52,525 bases of DNA from Candidatus Firestoneibacteriota bacterium (GTDB taxonomy: Bacteria > Oederibacteriota > D2-FULL-39-29), in contig CAITEH010000020.1 in assembly GCA_903891415.1 (NCBI GenBank), positions 1 through 52,525 of the forward strand, in the 5' to 3' direction. Each line of letters starts with the position of its first letter. Position 1 is the stretch's first letter. This document shows positions 16,366 to 25,405 of the stretch, one piece after another. Both the position numbers and the translations under genes were made by a program. The notes beneath the pieces are model-generated. The model was not told where the DNA came from, searched no databases, and was given only the letters and a program-made list of their open reading frames with translations.

Positions 16366-18567
16366 ATGAAGCTGTTTAAATTATTTTTTATGCTGCTGGC
16401 TGCTGCTTCCTGGCTGGGTGCTGCTCCTATCCTGCCGGAGAAGGATCCGGAGGCAACCGGCGCGCAGGTAAAACTTCTGGAGAAAATGCAGGGCAAGCAT
16501 CCGCGTTTGCTCTTAACAGCCGAAAGGCTTCCGCAGCTGCGGGCTTACTATAACAGCGGGAAAGCGGCTGATTACCGGAAACAATTTGAAAGCAAGCTGC
16601 CCGAATGTGTTGTGCCTTCTGATCGAAAGACCAGCCCGGCCTGGGGACAGGAAATGGGGCTTTTTAGAATGCCGACCCTCGCGCTGCATTACCTTATGAC
16701 CGGGGATAAAAAATCCCTTGCCGGTTGTAAGGAATTTTTACAGTGGCTGGCAGGCACGGCAAACTGGACGGAAGGCGGCGAGCCGGTTATAGAAAATACT
16801 CCTGAAGCTTACGCAAAGGTTATGGAAAAACTGCTTAAGATGAAACCCGCCAACGAAAATAACAGTGATACTACGGCTGCTTTTACCATGGTTGGTGCGG
16901 CTCTGGTCTGGGACTGGATCTATGACGACCTTGAGCCTGCTTTCCGGGAACAATTCCGCCAGGTGCTTTGGCAGCATGCCCGTGCTATGTACTACGGCGG
17001 GCATCTGGCAAGAAATCCGGGTGGAAATTACTGGCGCGGCGTGCCTATGTATAATCACCGGTGGTTCAGGGATTGGGGCATGACCCTGGCGGCAGTTGCG
17101 GCTACTGAAGGAAAACCTGACGAACAGTGGCTCCTCGGAAAATTACGGGGCGAATTGCAGTTCATGGCTGATTGGCTGGCGCCTGACGGCAGCCAGCATG
17201 AAGGCCCCGGCTACGGCTCAAGTTCCGGAGCTCTGGGTTTGACCTTTCAGGTCTCGGACGAATGCTTCGGAACTAAGCACCTGGAAGCACCCTTTTTCCG
17301 CAATGTAAGCATGTTCGCGCTGCAAGAATCGGCACCCGGAATGAAAGAAGCCTTTTATTTTGCTGATTGTTTTACAAAGGCCAACAGCATCCACCCTTTT
17401 TATCTTAAAACTGCCTCTTATTTTAAACAGGCGGATCTAATGGACGGCGTCCGCCAGTACCTAAAATCTTTGGAGAACCAGTGGGGCGTGAAAGACTACG
17501 CGTGGCTTTCCCTGCTTTGCGATGATCCCGGCCTGGAGGGCGGGCAATACACCAAGCTGCCTGCGACCTATTTTTTCCCGGACCTGGGAATTACCATCTT
17601 AAGGGAAGCCTGGAAAGATAACGCCGTTGCCGCTATGTTCAAGTGCGGGCCTCCCGGAGGCTACAAATTAAATTCCTGGCGGCCGGTTAAGCAAGCCGAA
17701 GACGGTAAGTTCCCTTATATAAATGTGGCGCATGACCATCCGGATGCCAATTCCTTTACAATATTAGGCGACGGTTCATACCTTGCGGAAACAAACCGCT
17801 ATCCGCTCAAGCCCGGAAAGCTATCCGCCGGAAACAATACTGTGCTTGTAAACGGGTTGGGGCAGACGCCGAAAGGCCGCCCCGAAGGTGATGAGTGGTG
17901 GCAGCCCTCGAACGATGATATGACAAAAATGGGCGTAATAACGGCTTGGAAAGATGCTGGGGAGGTGGTAGTTTCCGAAGGGGAGGCCTCAGGTTCTTAC
18001 GAGGTATATCGTGATCCCGGTACCAAAAAAAGCAGGCCGGCTCTGGACCGCTTCCGCCGCAGTTTTGTTTGGGTCAAAGGCGGCTACATTCTTGTTTTGG
18101 ACGATATAAGAGCCCCTGAACCGGTGGAGATAACCTGGCTGATGCAAGGGGCAAAACTGGCCGCCGTTGACGAAGGAAAGAATATTTACAGTTTGAGCAA
18201 AAACAACGGGCATTGTGATTTTCAGTTGCTGTCGGACTCGGAATTCAAGGCCGTTATAGGTGTTTCGACCGCCAATGACCACAGTAAACTTTTGAACTGG
18301 CAGCAGCTCCAGGCCACGGCCGCGGCGAAAACAGCCGTACGGTTTGTCAGCGTCTACAACCCCTGGCATAATGAAGAACTTAAATTAACCTTTGCTCCCG
18401 AGAACGCGGAAAAAGCTGTGATCACAGTTAGCGGAAAGGGCTTTACCGACAGCTGGAAGTGGGAAGCCGGAAAGGGGAAATTTGAAGCCTCAACGCTTCA
18501 AGGTAACCGCAGCGGGGGCTTTGAGGTTCTGATAAATTCCAAAAACTCGGTTCCGCCCGCGCAATAA
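16366..18567 (+). CDS. Heparinase II/III-family polysaccharide lyase
   Basis: Secreted lyase-type enzyme that would cleave an acidic polysaccharide by beta-elimination. Seen: a signal peptide (MKLFKLFFMLLAAASWLGAA), the N-terminal motif HPRLLLTAERLPQLR common to this superfamily, an alpha/alpha toroid at about 50-370, and a beta-sandwich half to 733. Likely active-site elements are GNYWRGVPMYNHRWF near residue 225-240, QHEGPGYG (H278, Y283) and HDHPDANSF (H456, H458, D460). The last corresponds to the metal-binding HxHxDANSF signature of heparinase II/III proteins. Family members degrade heparin, alginate, chondroitin or ulvan-like chains; the substrate here cannot be read from sequence. It has a strong ribosome site (AAAGGAG) and the next gene starts 20 bases after its stop, so they are co-transcribed. 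Confidence 0.82.
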   Translation: MKLFKLFFMLLAAASWLGAAPILPEKDPEATGAQVKLLEKMQGKHPRLLLTAERLPQLRAYYNSGKAADYRKQFESKLPECVVPSDRKTSPAWGQEMGLFRMPTLALHYLMTGDKKSLAGCKEFLQWLAGTANWTEGGEPVIENTPEAYAKVMEKLLKMKPANENNSDTTAAFTMVGAALVWDWIYDDLEPAFREQFRQVLWQHARAMYYGGHLARNPGGNYWRGVPMYNHRWFRDWGMTLAAVAATEGKPDEQWLLGKLRGELQFMADWLAPDGSQHEGPGYGSSSGALGLTFQVSDECFGTKHLEAPFFRNVSMFALQESAPGMKEAFYFADCFTKANSIHPFYLKTASYFKQADLMDGVRQYLKSLENQWGVKDYAWLSLLCDDPGLEGGQYTKLPATYFFPDLGITILREAWKDNAVAAMFKCGPPGGYKLNSWRPVKQAEDGKFPYINVAHDHPDANSFTILGDGSYLAETNRYPLKPGKLSAGNNTVLVNGLGQTPKGRPEGDEWWQPSNDDMTKMGVITAWKDAGEVVVSEGEASGSYEVYRDPGTKKSRPALDRFRRSFVWVKGGYILVLDDIRAPEPVEITWLMQGAKLAAVDEGKNIYSLSKNNGHCDFQLLSDSEFKAVIGVSTANDHSKLLNWQQLQATAAAKTAVRFVSVYNPWHNEELKLTFAPENAEKAVITVSGKGFTDSWKWEAGKGKFEASTLQGNRSGGFEVLINSKNSVPPAQ

Positions 18568-18587
18568 GCCGGCGAGAGGAGCAGTTC

Positions 18588-20702
18588 TTGCATTTGCAAA
18601 CTAAAAAATGGTATCAGAAAGGGTTTCGGCGGCTCCTGCTTGATATGCATATTCCTGATTGGAATAAAAAATTCCTTTCAAGATATAAGCCCGGGCAGCT
18701 TGTAAAGCTTTATAAAAAAGCCGGACTTTCCTCCGTAATGTTCTATGCCCAGGCGCATACGGGCTTGTGTTACTGGCCCGTGAAAAACGGCAGAATGCAT
18801 GCCGGATTAAAAAACAAAGACAACCTCGGCCTTACCATAAGAGAGCTGGATAAAGCCGGCCTGGGCACAAATATCTATTACAGCCTGGTCTTCAACAACT
18901 GGGCATTTTTAAAACATCCGGGCTGGAGAATTATCCCCGCCAAAGCAGGCCCGAAAAAATACAATCGTTACGGGATCTGCTGTCCTAATAATCCCGGCTA
19001 CAGGGCTTTTGTTTTAAGCCAGATAAACGAAATGATCTCCGGCTACAAATTTAACGGGTTCTTTTTCGATATGTCCTTCTGGCCGGCAATATGCCTGTGT
19101 AAAAGCTGCAGGGAAAAGTTTAAAATGGAGACAGGTAGAAAAATACCGGAAGAGGTCAATTGGCTTGATCCTTTATGGAGCAGGTTTGTACAACTCCGGG
19201 AAAACTGGATGTGTGAATTTATAGGCCAGGTTTCTGATTTTGTTAAGAGCAAAAACCCGGAAATTTCGGTCTATTTTAATTTTGCAACCGCGTTTTCAAA
19301 CTGGTATCACGGCCTGACACTCAGATCGGCAAAATATCATGATTTTTTGGGAGGGGACTTCTACGGGGATCCGATCGAACAGCTGCTTGTCAGCAAGCTC
19401 ATGCTTAATCTTACTGAAAACATGCCGGTAGAGTTCGCGACTACGGCCAATGTAAGCCTGAATGACCATGTACGCTTAAAAAGTAAGGAAGAAATGGAGA
19501 TACAGGCCTTCGCCTCAACGCTTTTTAGTTCCGCTTTTATGTTTATAGATGCTATTGATCCTCAAGGAACCGTAAATCCCGGGAATTATCGCAGGTTCAG
19601 GGCGATTTACGATAAAACAAAAGTGTACGAACCGTTCCTGGGCGGCCGGCCGGTCGAGGACATCGCGGTATATTTTTCCGATAATTCAAAAATGGATTTC
19701 CGGGAAAACGGCCTGAAAATTACGAGCGCGCCCGGAAACGGTAATTATCCGCATATCCAGGCTGTTCGGGGTGCTGTTAAATTCCTGCAAAAAGCGCACC
19801 TGCCGTTTGGAGTAATAACGGAGCGGCAGCTTGCAAAACTGGGCGAGTATAAGGTTGTTATCCTGCCGAATATTCTAAGGATGACCCGTGAAGAAGCGGA
19901 AGCTTTCAGGCAGTATGTCAGGAATGGCGGGAGTATTTATGCCAGCAGGATGACCTCGGTGACTGATACTTACGGAAATAGGCCGGGGGATTTTATGCTG
20001 TCTGATGTTTTTGGGTGCCATTATAATAAGGAAGACGCGGGCAGCATGGTATATTTCAGGCCTTCTGCCAAAGAGACAAAACGTTTGCTCCTGCCGCAAA
20101 AGTATGTCAGTCATTTTACGCTTTCTTTGGAACCGTACCTGAAAACGGTGCTGCTAAAGCCGGGCGTGGAAGGTAAAGTGCTGGGAAAATTGACTCTGTC
20201 CTATTGCAATACCGCGGACGGCAGTGTATTTGATAAGAAATGGGCGAGTATTCACAGCTGGCCGCCCTGGCAGGACACGGAAATTCCTTTTATGGTCCAA
20301 AACCGTTACGGAAAAGGGAACTCGATCTACTCGGCTGCCGATATCGAAAGCGTTGATTCAGAGGCGAATTATAAATTATTTTCCGGGATAATAAGATCAC
20401 TTGCAAGAGACGGGTTTTCTTTCCATACGGATACCCATCAGGATGTCTGGGTATCGTTATTTGACCGGAAGGAAAACAACAGTATAAATATCGGGTTCTT
20501 AAATTACCAGGAGAAAACGCCTGTGCTCCCGGTACGCAAAATTAAGTTCAGGCTCAAGCCCCCGCAGGGAAAAAAGTTTTGCGGTCTTTTTCTTTTACCC
20601 GGGAAAAAGAGAATGAGCTTCAAGAACGGAAAGGACGGTTTTATGGAGGCCGAACTTCCGGAACTGAAAGTGTTTGAAATGCTTGAAGCGGCCTACAGGT
20701 AG
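18588..20702 (+). CDS. GHL6/GH42-like glycoside hydrolase
   Basis: Probable glycosidase with a TIM barrel (residues ~15-340) followed by a GH42-type trimerisation (amidotransferase-like) domain at about 355-485, seen in YKVVILPNILRMTREEAEAF, later RQYVRNGGSIYASR and PGDFMLSDVFG. In the barrel, FNGFFFDMSFWPAICLCKSC matches the FFDM..C.C..C pattern of hypothetical glycosyl hydrolase 6 proteins. No signal peptide is visible, so it may act in the cytoplasm on imported oligosaccharides, unlike its neighbours. Start: TTG at 18588, chosen because AGAGGAG sits 7 bases upstream; the next ATG (18645) would remove the first barrel strand. It lies 20 bases after the lyase gene and is probably co-expressed. 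Substrate unknown. Confidence 0.68.
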   Translation: MHLQTKKWYQKGFRRLLLDMHIPDWNKKFLSRYKPGQLVKLYKKAGLSSVMFYAQAHTGLCYWPVKNGRMHAGLKNKDNLGLTIRELDKAGLGTNIYYSLVFNNWAFLKHPGWRIIPAKAGPKKYNRYGICCPNNPGYRAFVLSQINEMISGYKFNGFFFDMSFWPAICLCKSCREKFKMETGRKIPEEVNWLDPLWSRFVQLRENWMCEFIGQVSDFVKSKNPEISVYFNFATAFSNWYHGLTLRSAKYHDFLGGDFYGDPIEQLLVSKLMLNLTENMPVEFATTANVSLNDHVRLKSKEEMEIQAFASTLFSSAFMFIDAIDPQGTVNPGNYRRFRAIYDKTKVYEPFLGGRPVEDIAVYFSDNSKMDFRENGLKITSAPGNGNYPHIQAVRGAVKFLQKAHLPFGVITERQLAKLGEYKVVILPNILRMTREEAEAFRQYVRNGGSIYASRMTSVTDTYGNRPGDFMLSDVFGCHYNKEDAGSMVYFRPSAKETKRLLLPQKYVSHFTLSLEPYLKTVLLKPGVEGKVLGKLTLSYCNTADGSVFDKKWASIHSWPPWQDTEIPFMVQNRYGKGNSIYSAADIESVDSEANYKLFSGIIRSLARDGFSFHTDTHQDVWVSLFDRKENNSINIGFLNYQEKTPVLPVRKIKFRLKPPQGKKFCGLFLLPGKKRMSFKNGKDGFMEAELPELKVFEMLEAAYR

Positions 20703-21008
20703 AGAACTCCTCCAAAAATATCACCTTTATAAAAACCAGTCCTGGAATGCCTCTGCCGTATTTTCAGGTTCCCCCCGATAACGGAAAACCGTTTTAAGCT
20801 TAAAAGTAAAGGTGAAATAGCAGCCTAAACGCTTTCTCCGGAAATTAATTAACTAATGTTGCTTTAATAGAAAAAGGTGGTACAATTAAATTAAGGTTAC
20901 TCCTTTTTCAATGTTGTTGCTTGATACGGTTTGGCTGTTTAAATAAGCCGGTGAATTTCTTCTGAAAAAAAAGTACTTTCTGAAAGCGAACCTTGGCAAG
21001 GGGGAAAT
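20703..21008 (+). promoter_or_regulatory. 306-bp gap with a candidate promoter
   Basis: TTGCTT (20859-20864), a 16-bp spacer and TACAAT (20881-20886) could drive the MORN-repeat gene with a leader of about 115 bases. A small hairpin AACGG/CCGTT at 20780-20793, followed by four T, is at best a weak terminator for the glycosidase gene. I see no ORF, RNA gene or longer repeat here. Confidence 0.35.
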
Positions 21009-22223
21009 ATGGGAGAGATCAGGAATACTTATTTTGAAAGCGGAAAGTTAAGAATAGAGGCCGGGTATGAGAACGGCGTTCAGGAAGGGCTCACGAAAAT
21101 ATATCGTGAAAACGGAAAATTGGAAGAGGAAAGTATTTTTAAGGACGGAAAAAAAGAAGGAATAGAAAAGATATACTATGCAGACGGGCAGGTAGAAGAA
21201 GAAATTAATTATAAAAACGGAAAAAAAGAAGGGCTAACCAGAGTTTATTATGAGAGCGGAAAACTGGAGGAGGAAGTTGATTATGTAGGAGGTAAGGAGG
21301 TCTCGACCAGGATCTATTCTGAGAACGGGCAGATACGGGTGGAAAGTAACTCCAGGGACGGGAAAAGGGAAGGATCGCATAAACTGTACTACGATAACGG
21401 AAAACTCCAGGAAGAAAGCAATTATAAGGAAGGAAAACCGGACGGCCTGAAAAAAGAATACTATAAAAGCGGGCAGCTGCGGGTGGAAAAAAATTACAGG
21501 GACGGACAGCAGGACGGCCTGACAAGGTCCTATTTTGAAAGTGGAAAATTATGGGGGGAAAGCAGCTGGAAAAACGGCAGGCAGGAGGGAGTCAACAGGA
21601 TCTGCCATGAGAACGGGAAAACGGAAATAGAGATCAATTACTGCAACGGCAAGCAGGAAGGCCTTACCAGGCTCTACCACGAAAGCGGCGGCTTGCTGGA
21701 AGAAAGTAATTATGCGGGCGGGGCCAGGGAAGGGGAAACAAAGTTATATTATGAAAGCGGAAAAATAAAAGAGGCCGGTAATTATAAGAACGGGAAAAAA
21801 GAAGGGGCGGCAAATAAATACTATGAGAGCGGGCAGCTGGAAGAGGAAATTAATTATAAGGACGGCAGGCCGGAAGGCCTTTGCAGGGCCTATGATGAGA
21901 GCGGACAAATAATAGAAGAAAGTGAGTATAAAGACGGCAGAAAAAAAGGTAAAAAAGGCTGTTATGTGGCGGCTGCGACCATGGGAACTCGTAACCATCC
22001 CTATGTGCTTGAGCTCCGTCTTTTCAGGGATAAGCTGCTTTTAAAAAGTCCCGCCGGAAGGCTGCTGGTCTCGGTATATTATAGAGTGAGCCCGCGGCTT
22101 GCCGGGCTGTTGTCAAAAAGCGCTGTCTTGCGCAGGCTCAGTCTCCTGTTTATTGTTTGTCCCGCGGTAAAAATATCCTCCCGGCTCAGAGAATTAATAA
22201 AGCACAGGCAGAGCCCGCATTAA
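21009..22223 (+). CDS. MORN-type (YwqK-like) repeat protein with CFI-box C-terminal domain
   Basis: Residues 6-317 are 13 copies of a ~24-residue unit of the form YYESGKLEEExNYKDGKKEG, the MORN_2/YwqK-type repeat that folds as a long beta-ribbon. The tail (318-404) starts CYVAAATMGTRNHPYVLELR and continues FRDKLLL, GRLLVSVYYRVSP. This corresponds to the CFI-box C-terminal domain (family pattern CFIATAAYG...LRxFRD...GRxxVxxYYxxSP), found at the ends of many otherwise unrelated proteins; its function is unknown. No signal peptide is visible, so it is predicted cytoplasmic. The start ATG follows AAGGGGG. YwqK repeats are often labelled antitoxin-like, but no toxin gene is next to it, so that label is not supported. 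It lies between polysaccharide-degradation genes without a clear link. Confidence 0.75.
   Translation: MGEIRNTYFESGKLRIEAGYENGVQEGLTKIYRENGKLEEESIFKDGKKEGIEKIYYADGQVEEEINYKNGKKEGLTRVYYESGKLEEEVDYVGGKEVSTRIYSENGQIRVESNSRDGKREGSHKLYYDNGKLQEESNYKEGKPDGLKKEYYKSGQLRVEKNYRDGQQDGLTRSYFESGKLWGESSWKNGRQEGVNRICHENGKTEIEINYCNGKQEGLTRLYHESGGLLEESNYAGGAREGETKLYYESGKIKEAGNYKNGKKEGAANKYYESGQLEEEINYKDGRPEGLCRAYDESGQIIEESEYKDGRKKGKKGCYVAAATMGTRNHPYVLELRLFRDKLLLKSPAGRLLVSVYYRVSPRLAGLLSKSAVLRRLSLLFIVCPAVKISSRLRELIKHRQSPH
21024..21959 (+). repeat. 13 tandem ~72-bp coding repeats (MORN_2 type)
   Basis: Thirteen in-phase units of about 72 bp encode Y-x-E/D-S/N-G-K/Q...E-E...Y-x-x-G-K/R-x-E-G. Unit 4 is one residue short. 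Copies share short DNA blocks such as GAAAGCGGAAAA but are not identical. Confidence 0.85.
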
Positions 22224-22549
22224 AATTATTTTAAGGTGTTCCAAAGAAAAAAATGATATAATTTCCTGCCTCAAGGTACGCGCAAAAAAAGCTCCGGCAA
22301 CAATAAAAATGCTTATAGCGGAATATAAATAAGAGCTTTACGGGCCTGGTGAAATAGGCAACTGCTAAAATGCTGTCCTGTCTATTATTCTGTTGTCCTT
22401 TTCAGAGAATACTTAATGATATAAATAGACCTGTCATTTTGCTATAATATTCCTGAATATGTTGTTCTATACAGGGCCGGTCGAGAACTGTTTGTAATAG
22501 TTTCCCGACATACAGCGGAGGGGTCAATGCTTCTATTTGCGGCGGGAAC
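22224..22549 (+). promoter_or_regulatory. 326-bp gap with two extended -10 promoters
   Basis: TGATATAAT (22254-22262) and TTTGCTATAAT (22438-22448) are both extended -10 elements (TGnTATAAT). The second sits about 100 bases before the PHP gene and is the better candidate promoter. A ten-codon ORF from ATG 22527 (good GGAGGGG site just upstream) ends inside the first codons of the PHP gene in another frame and could be a small coupling leader. Nothing else is evident. Confidence 0.45.
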
Positions 22550-23347
22550 ATGGAAATAGCAAAACAGCAAATTAAGATCGAACATGATCTGCACATACAT
22601 ACCTACCTTTCAAGCTGCTGTTCGGAAAAACAACTTCAAATACCAAAGCATATTATTCCTCTGGCTGAAAATATGGGGCTAAAAACTATCGGCTTCGCGG
22701 ATCACCTGTGGACGAATCCGGGTATTCCCGCAAGTGACTGGTACAAGCCCCAGGACGGGTCTCAGATCACAAAACTAAAACAGGACCTTGCGCCCCTCAA
22801 AACAAAACTGCGCGTGCTGGTCGGCTGTGAAGCTGATACCGCGGCTCCCGGGAAATTCAGCATAACCGCAGCCTACGCGAAGACCCTGGATTATGTCCTT
22901 TTGTCGTGCAGCCATATTCACCTGGACGATTTTGAAAAACCGGTGAGTTATGCCCCGCGCGCTATCGCGGAGCATCTGCTTAAAATGTTCCTCTCCGGCG
23001 TTAAAAGCGGTATCCCTGATATAATTGCCCATCCCTTTGCGCTCTTCGGGCAGTTAGGCGGGCTTTATCAAAGCGTGTTCAGTTCCATTTCCAGTGCCGA
23101 ATTATTTGATGTTTTCAGCACGGCCGCAAAAAACAACGTGGCTATTGAGCTGAACTGGGCCGCTATTGGCAGGCTGCCGCCGGAAGAGGCCGAAAGATTT
23201 GTGACTACCGCCCGGAAGGCCGGGTGCAAGTTCACCTTTGGCAGCGATGCTCACGGCCCTGCGGGACAGCAGGCGCTGATGAAGATGGAACCGTTTATAA
23301 ACAAAGTTGGGCTTACCGAAAAAGATATTTTACCACTGGCAAAATAG
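22550..23347 (+). CDS. PHP-domain metal-dependent hydrolase
   Basis: Polymerase-and-histidinol-phosphatase (PHP) domain protein, a family of metal-dependent phosphoesterases. Seen: HDLHIHT at residues 12-18 (first two metal His), FADH near 50, a HIHLDD block near 124, IIAHPF near 160 and GSDAHG near 230. These are the usual metal-ligand motifs in the usual order. The length (265) suits a histidinol-phosphatase-like or general PHP enzyme. There are no his genes nearby, so histidine synthesis is unlikely and the substrate is unknown. No signal peptide. The ATG at 22550 has only a weak ribosome site (GGCGGG); translation may be helped by coupling to the ten-codon ORF that overlaps it. Confidence 0.78.
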   Translation: MEIAKQQIKIEHDLHIHTYLSSCCSEKQLQIPKHIIPLAENMGLKTIGFADHLWTNPGIPASDWYKPQDGSQITKLKQDLAPLKTKLRVLVGCEADTAAPGKFSITAAYAKTLDYVLLSCSHIHLDDFEKPVSYAPRAIAEHLLKMFLSGVKSGIPDIIAHPFALFGQLGGLYQSVFSSISSAELFDVFSTAAKNNVAIELNWAAIGRLPPEEAERFVTTARKAGCKFTFGSDAHGPAGQQALMKMEPFINKVGLTEKDILPLAK

Positions 23348-23388
23348 CGGAACCGGTGTGCCGGTAATTATTTTCAAAGGAGAGAGCT

Positions 23389-25308
23389 ATGAGTTATTTC
23401 TGTAAAAAGGCGCGGCAGTTGAAAGAAAAGTTCCGGGTCAGATCTGTTATTTTTGGGATCCTGGCCCTGGTTCTTTTTTGTGGCACAGGGAGGGCGTTCA
23501 TTAATCCAAATTTTACCCCTGTAGATATAGTCAAACAATCCGACCTGGTCCTGCTGCTGGAATTTAAGAGCGTGGATAAGGACGGCAAAGCAGTTGCGTC
23601 CATTCAGAAAGTATTTAAAGGGGATACTAAAGACAAGGAAATTACCTTGAACATAGGGGCAGCTTCAATTGATGCGCAGGGTGAGGATTTTATCAACAGA
23701 ATAAAGGACGGACAAAAACAGGCCGTTTTTTTTATCGGTATTTTCAAGGTGGAGAATATTTCGGTGGAAGGCCTCGGGGAAAAAGCCGTGGGCTTCCTTC
23801 ACTTTGCGTATAAGGACGCGGATTGGCAGTGGGCGGGCTTTAAAAAGACCGCGGGCAGTTCCTGGGACATGGAAAAAACTGAGAATTACCTGCTTGGCAC
23901 CTGGGCCGGAGGAACGGACATGCTGGCGCGGGCCATAGAATATATTCTTGCGGATCCCGATGCAACTGTCCCGCCGGTAGTGGGCGCGGAATGGGGCGAG
24001 AAGACCCAGATCGGAAAATTGACAGGGAAAGTGAATTCTCTTATAGCCGTAGATCTTCTGGATAACGGTAAGGCTGATATTTTTGCGGCCTGTGAAAGCG
24101 GGGACCGGATATTCAGGAATAACGGCAAAACCTTTGAGGATATCACGGCAAAGACCGGTTTGAAATCTGTCTCCTCGGTCTATGCCTGGGGAGATCTTAA
24201 TAATGACGGAAAACCGGACCTGGCGAGCTGGAACGGCAAGGAATTAAGCATATTTTTTCAAAAAGCGGACGGGACTTTTGAAAAGAAAGTTTTGAAAACA
24301 AGCCCGGTTCTTGACGGGGGCTGTGTTTCGCTGGCGGTAATGGATTCCGGTGACAAAACGAAGCCGGTGCTTTTGGCCGGCACCGGAGCTTCTCCGGTCC
24401 TTTTATACCCGCAGGCAGACGGGAGTGTCAAAACTGAACTTCTCGTAGAAGGACTGTTCCCGGGAAAAGATTTTGGTGAAGGCGGCCGCTGTCTGGCTGC
24501 GGATCTTGATAACGACGGGATTATTGACATTATCCAGCTTTTTACTTCAGGCGGGCTTTTTTACAAAGGGACCGGCCTGTTAAAATTCAATGGGCCGGCA
24601 GCCACCCAGATTGGCGTTCCAAAAGCAAGCAGCGTCTGCCTGGGTGATTTTGACGCGGACGGCCTGCCGGATATTGTTGTTGCTACCGGAGAAGAGAAGT
24701 GCCGGCTCTGGCAAAACCTTGGTGAGGGAAAATTTATTGATATGCTCAGCCTGGCCGGGGAGATCTACTATATAGCCAAAGAGGACGGAACGGATGTGCT
24801 GGTGGGCGATTTTAACAACGACGGGCGCCAGGATATCCTGATCTCATATTTAAATATTTCCAATCAATTATTCTTTAACAGGGGTTTCAGGAGTTTCGGG
24901 CACGGCCGGGAAATGGACCCGTCTATTATTTTCCCGCCCTGCGCTGATGGGCAGCAAAAGATATGCGCGCTGGACGCCAACGGAGATGGAGCTCTGGATG
25001 CGGTAGCGGCGTTAAAGAACGGAGAACTCTGGCTTTTTACGCGTAAGGTCGAGAACAAGGGGCTTTCTGTTACCGCCGGACTTTCACCGGCAGGAGATAT
25101 TACGGGGCCGCTGACCATAACTATGTGGAGAGATAAACGGTGTTTCGGGGCATGGACGGTAAAAGCCGGTGACGCAGGCGCTTTTGTCGGGCTGCCCGAC
25201 GCAGGACCGGTAACCGTTAAGTGGTTTGGCCGGGACGGAAAACCTCAAGAAAAAGAGGTCATAGTGAAGGACGGGCCGGTCAGGGTAATAATCAACAAAG
25301 GAAAATAA
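23389..25308 (+). CDS. Exported FG-GAP/VCBS repeat protein
   Basis: Predicted exported protein with a beta-propeller of FG-GAP/VCBS repeats. Seen: a long basic N-terminus and hydrophobic segment (VIFGILALVLFCGTGRAF, to ~residue 40), an N-terminal domain of unknown type (40-200), and a propeller (~205-560). The propeller has at least five DxDxDGxxD calcium-binding loops: DLNNDGKPD, DLDNDGIID, DFDADGLPD, DFNNDGRQD and DANGDGALD. The last 80 residues look like a small beta domain. Such propellers bind carbohydrate or protein partners outside the cell; no catalytic motif is seen. It has a strong ribosome site (AAAGGAGA) 42 bases after the PHP gene. Function in the locus is inferred only from its neighbours. 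Confidence 0.75.
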   Translation: MSYFCKKARQLKEKFRVRSVIFGILALVLFCGTGRAFINPNFTPVDIVKQSDLVLLLEFKSVDKDGKAVASIQKVFKGDTKDKEITLNIGAASIDAQGEDFINRIKDGQKQAVFFIGIFKVENISVEGLGEKAVGFLHFAYKDADWQWAGFKKTAGSSWDMEKTENYLLGTWAGGTDMLARAIEYILADPDATVPPVVGAEWGEKTQIGKLTGKVNSLIAVDLLDNGKADIFAACESGDRIFRNNGKTFEDITAKTGLKSVSSVYAWGDLNNDGKPDLASWNGKELSIFFQKADGTFEKKVLKTSPVLDGGCVSLAVMDSGDKTKPVLLAGTGASPVLLYPQADGSVKTELLVEGLFPGKDFGEGGRCLAADLDNDGIIDIIQLFTSGGLFYKGTGLLKFNGPAATQIGVPKASSVCLGDFDADGLPDIVVATGEEKCRLWQNLGEGKFIDMLSLAGEIYYIAKEDGTDVLVGDFNNDGRQDILISYLNISNQLFFNRGFRSFGHGREMDPSIIFPPCADGQQKICALDANGDGALDAVAALKNGELWLFTRKVENKGLSVTAGLSPAGDITGPLTITMWRDKRCFGAWTVKAGDAGAFVGLPDAGPVTVKWFGRDGKPQEKEVIVKDGPVRVIINKGK

Positions 25309-25405
25309 TGTCCATAAAGTTAGAAAAGTCCGTGATCTCCGGAAGATATTTTGTTTAAAAAATCGCCCGGGTGGGCAGAGAAAATTCTAAAAGAGGAGTA
25401 AAAAC

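Noticed and set aside
20780-20797. AACGG/CCGTT hairpin as a terminator of the glycosidase gene.
   Set aside because: The stem is 5 bp with two G-C-poor ends and four T; too weak to call on its own.
21009-22223. YwqK-type antitoxin of a toxin-antitoxin pair.
   Set aside because: No toxin-like small gene is adjacent on either side, and the repeats alone do not imply that function.
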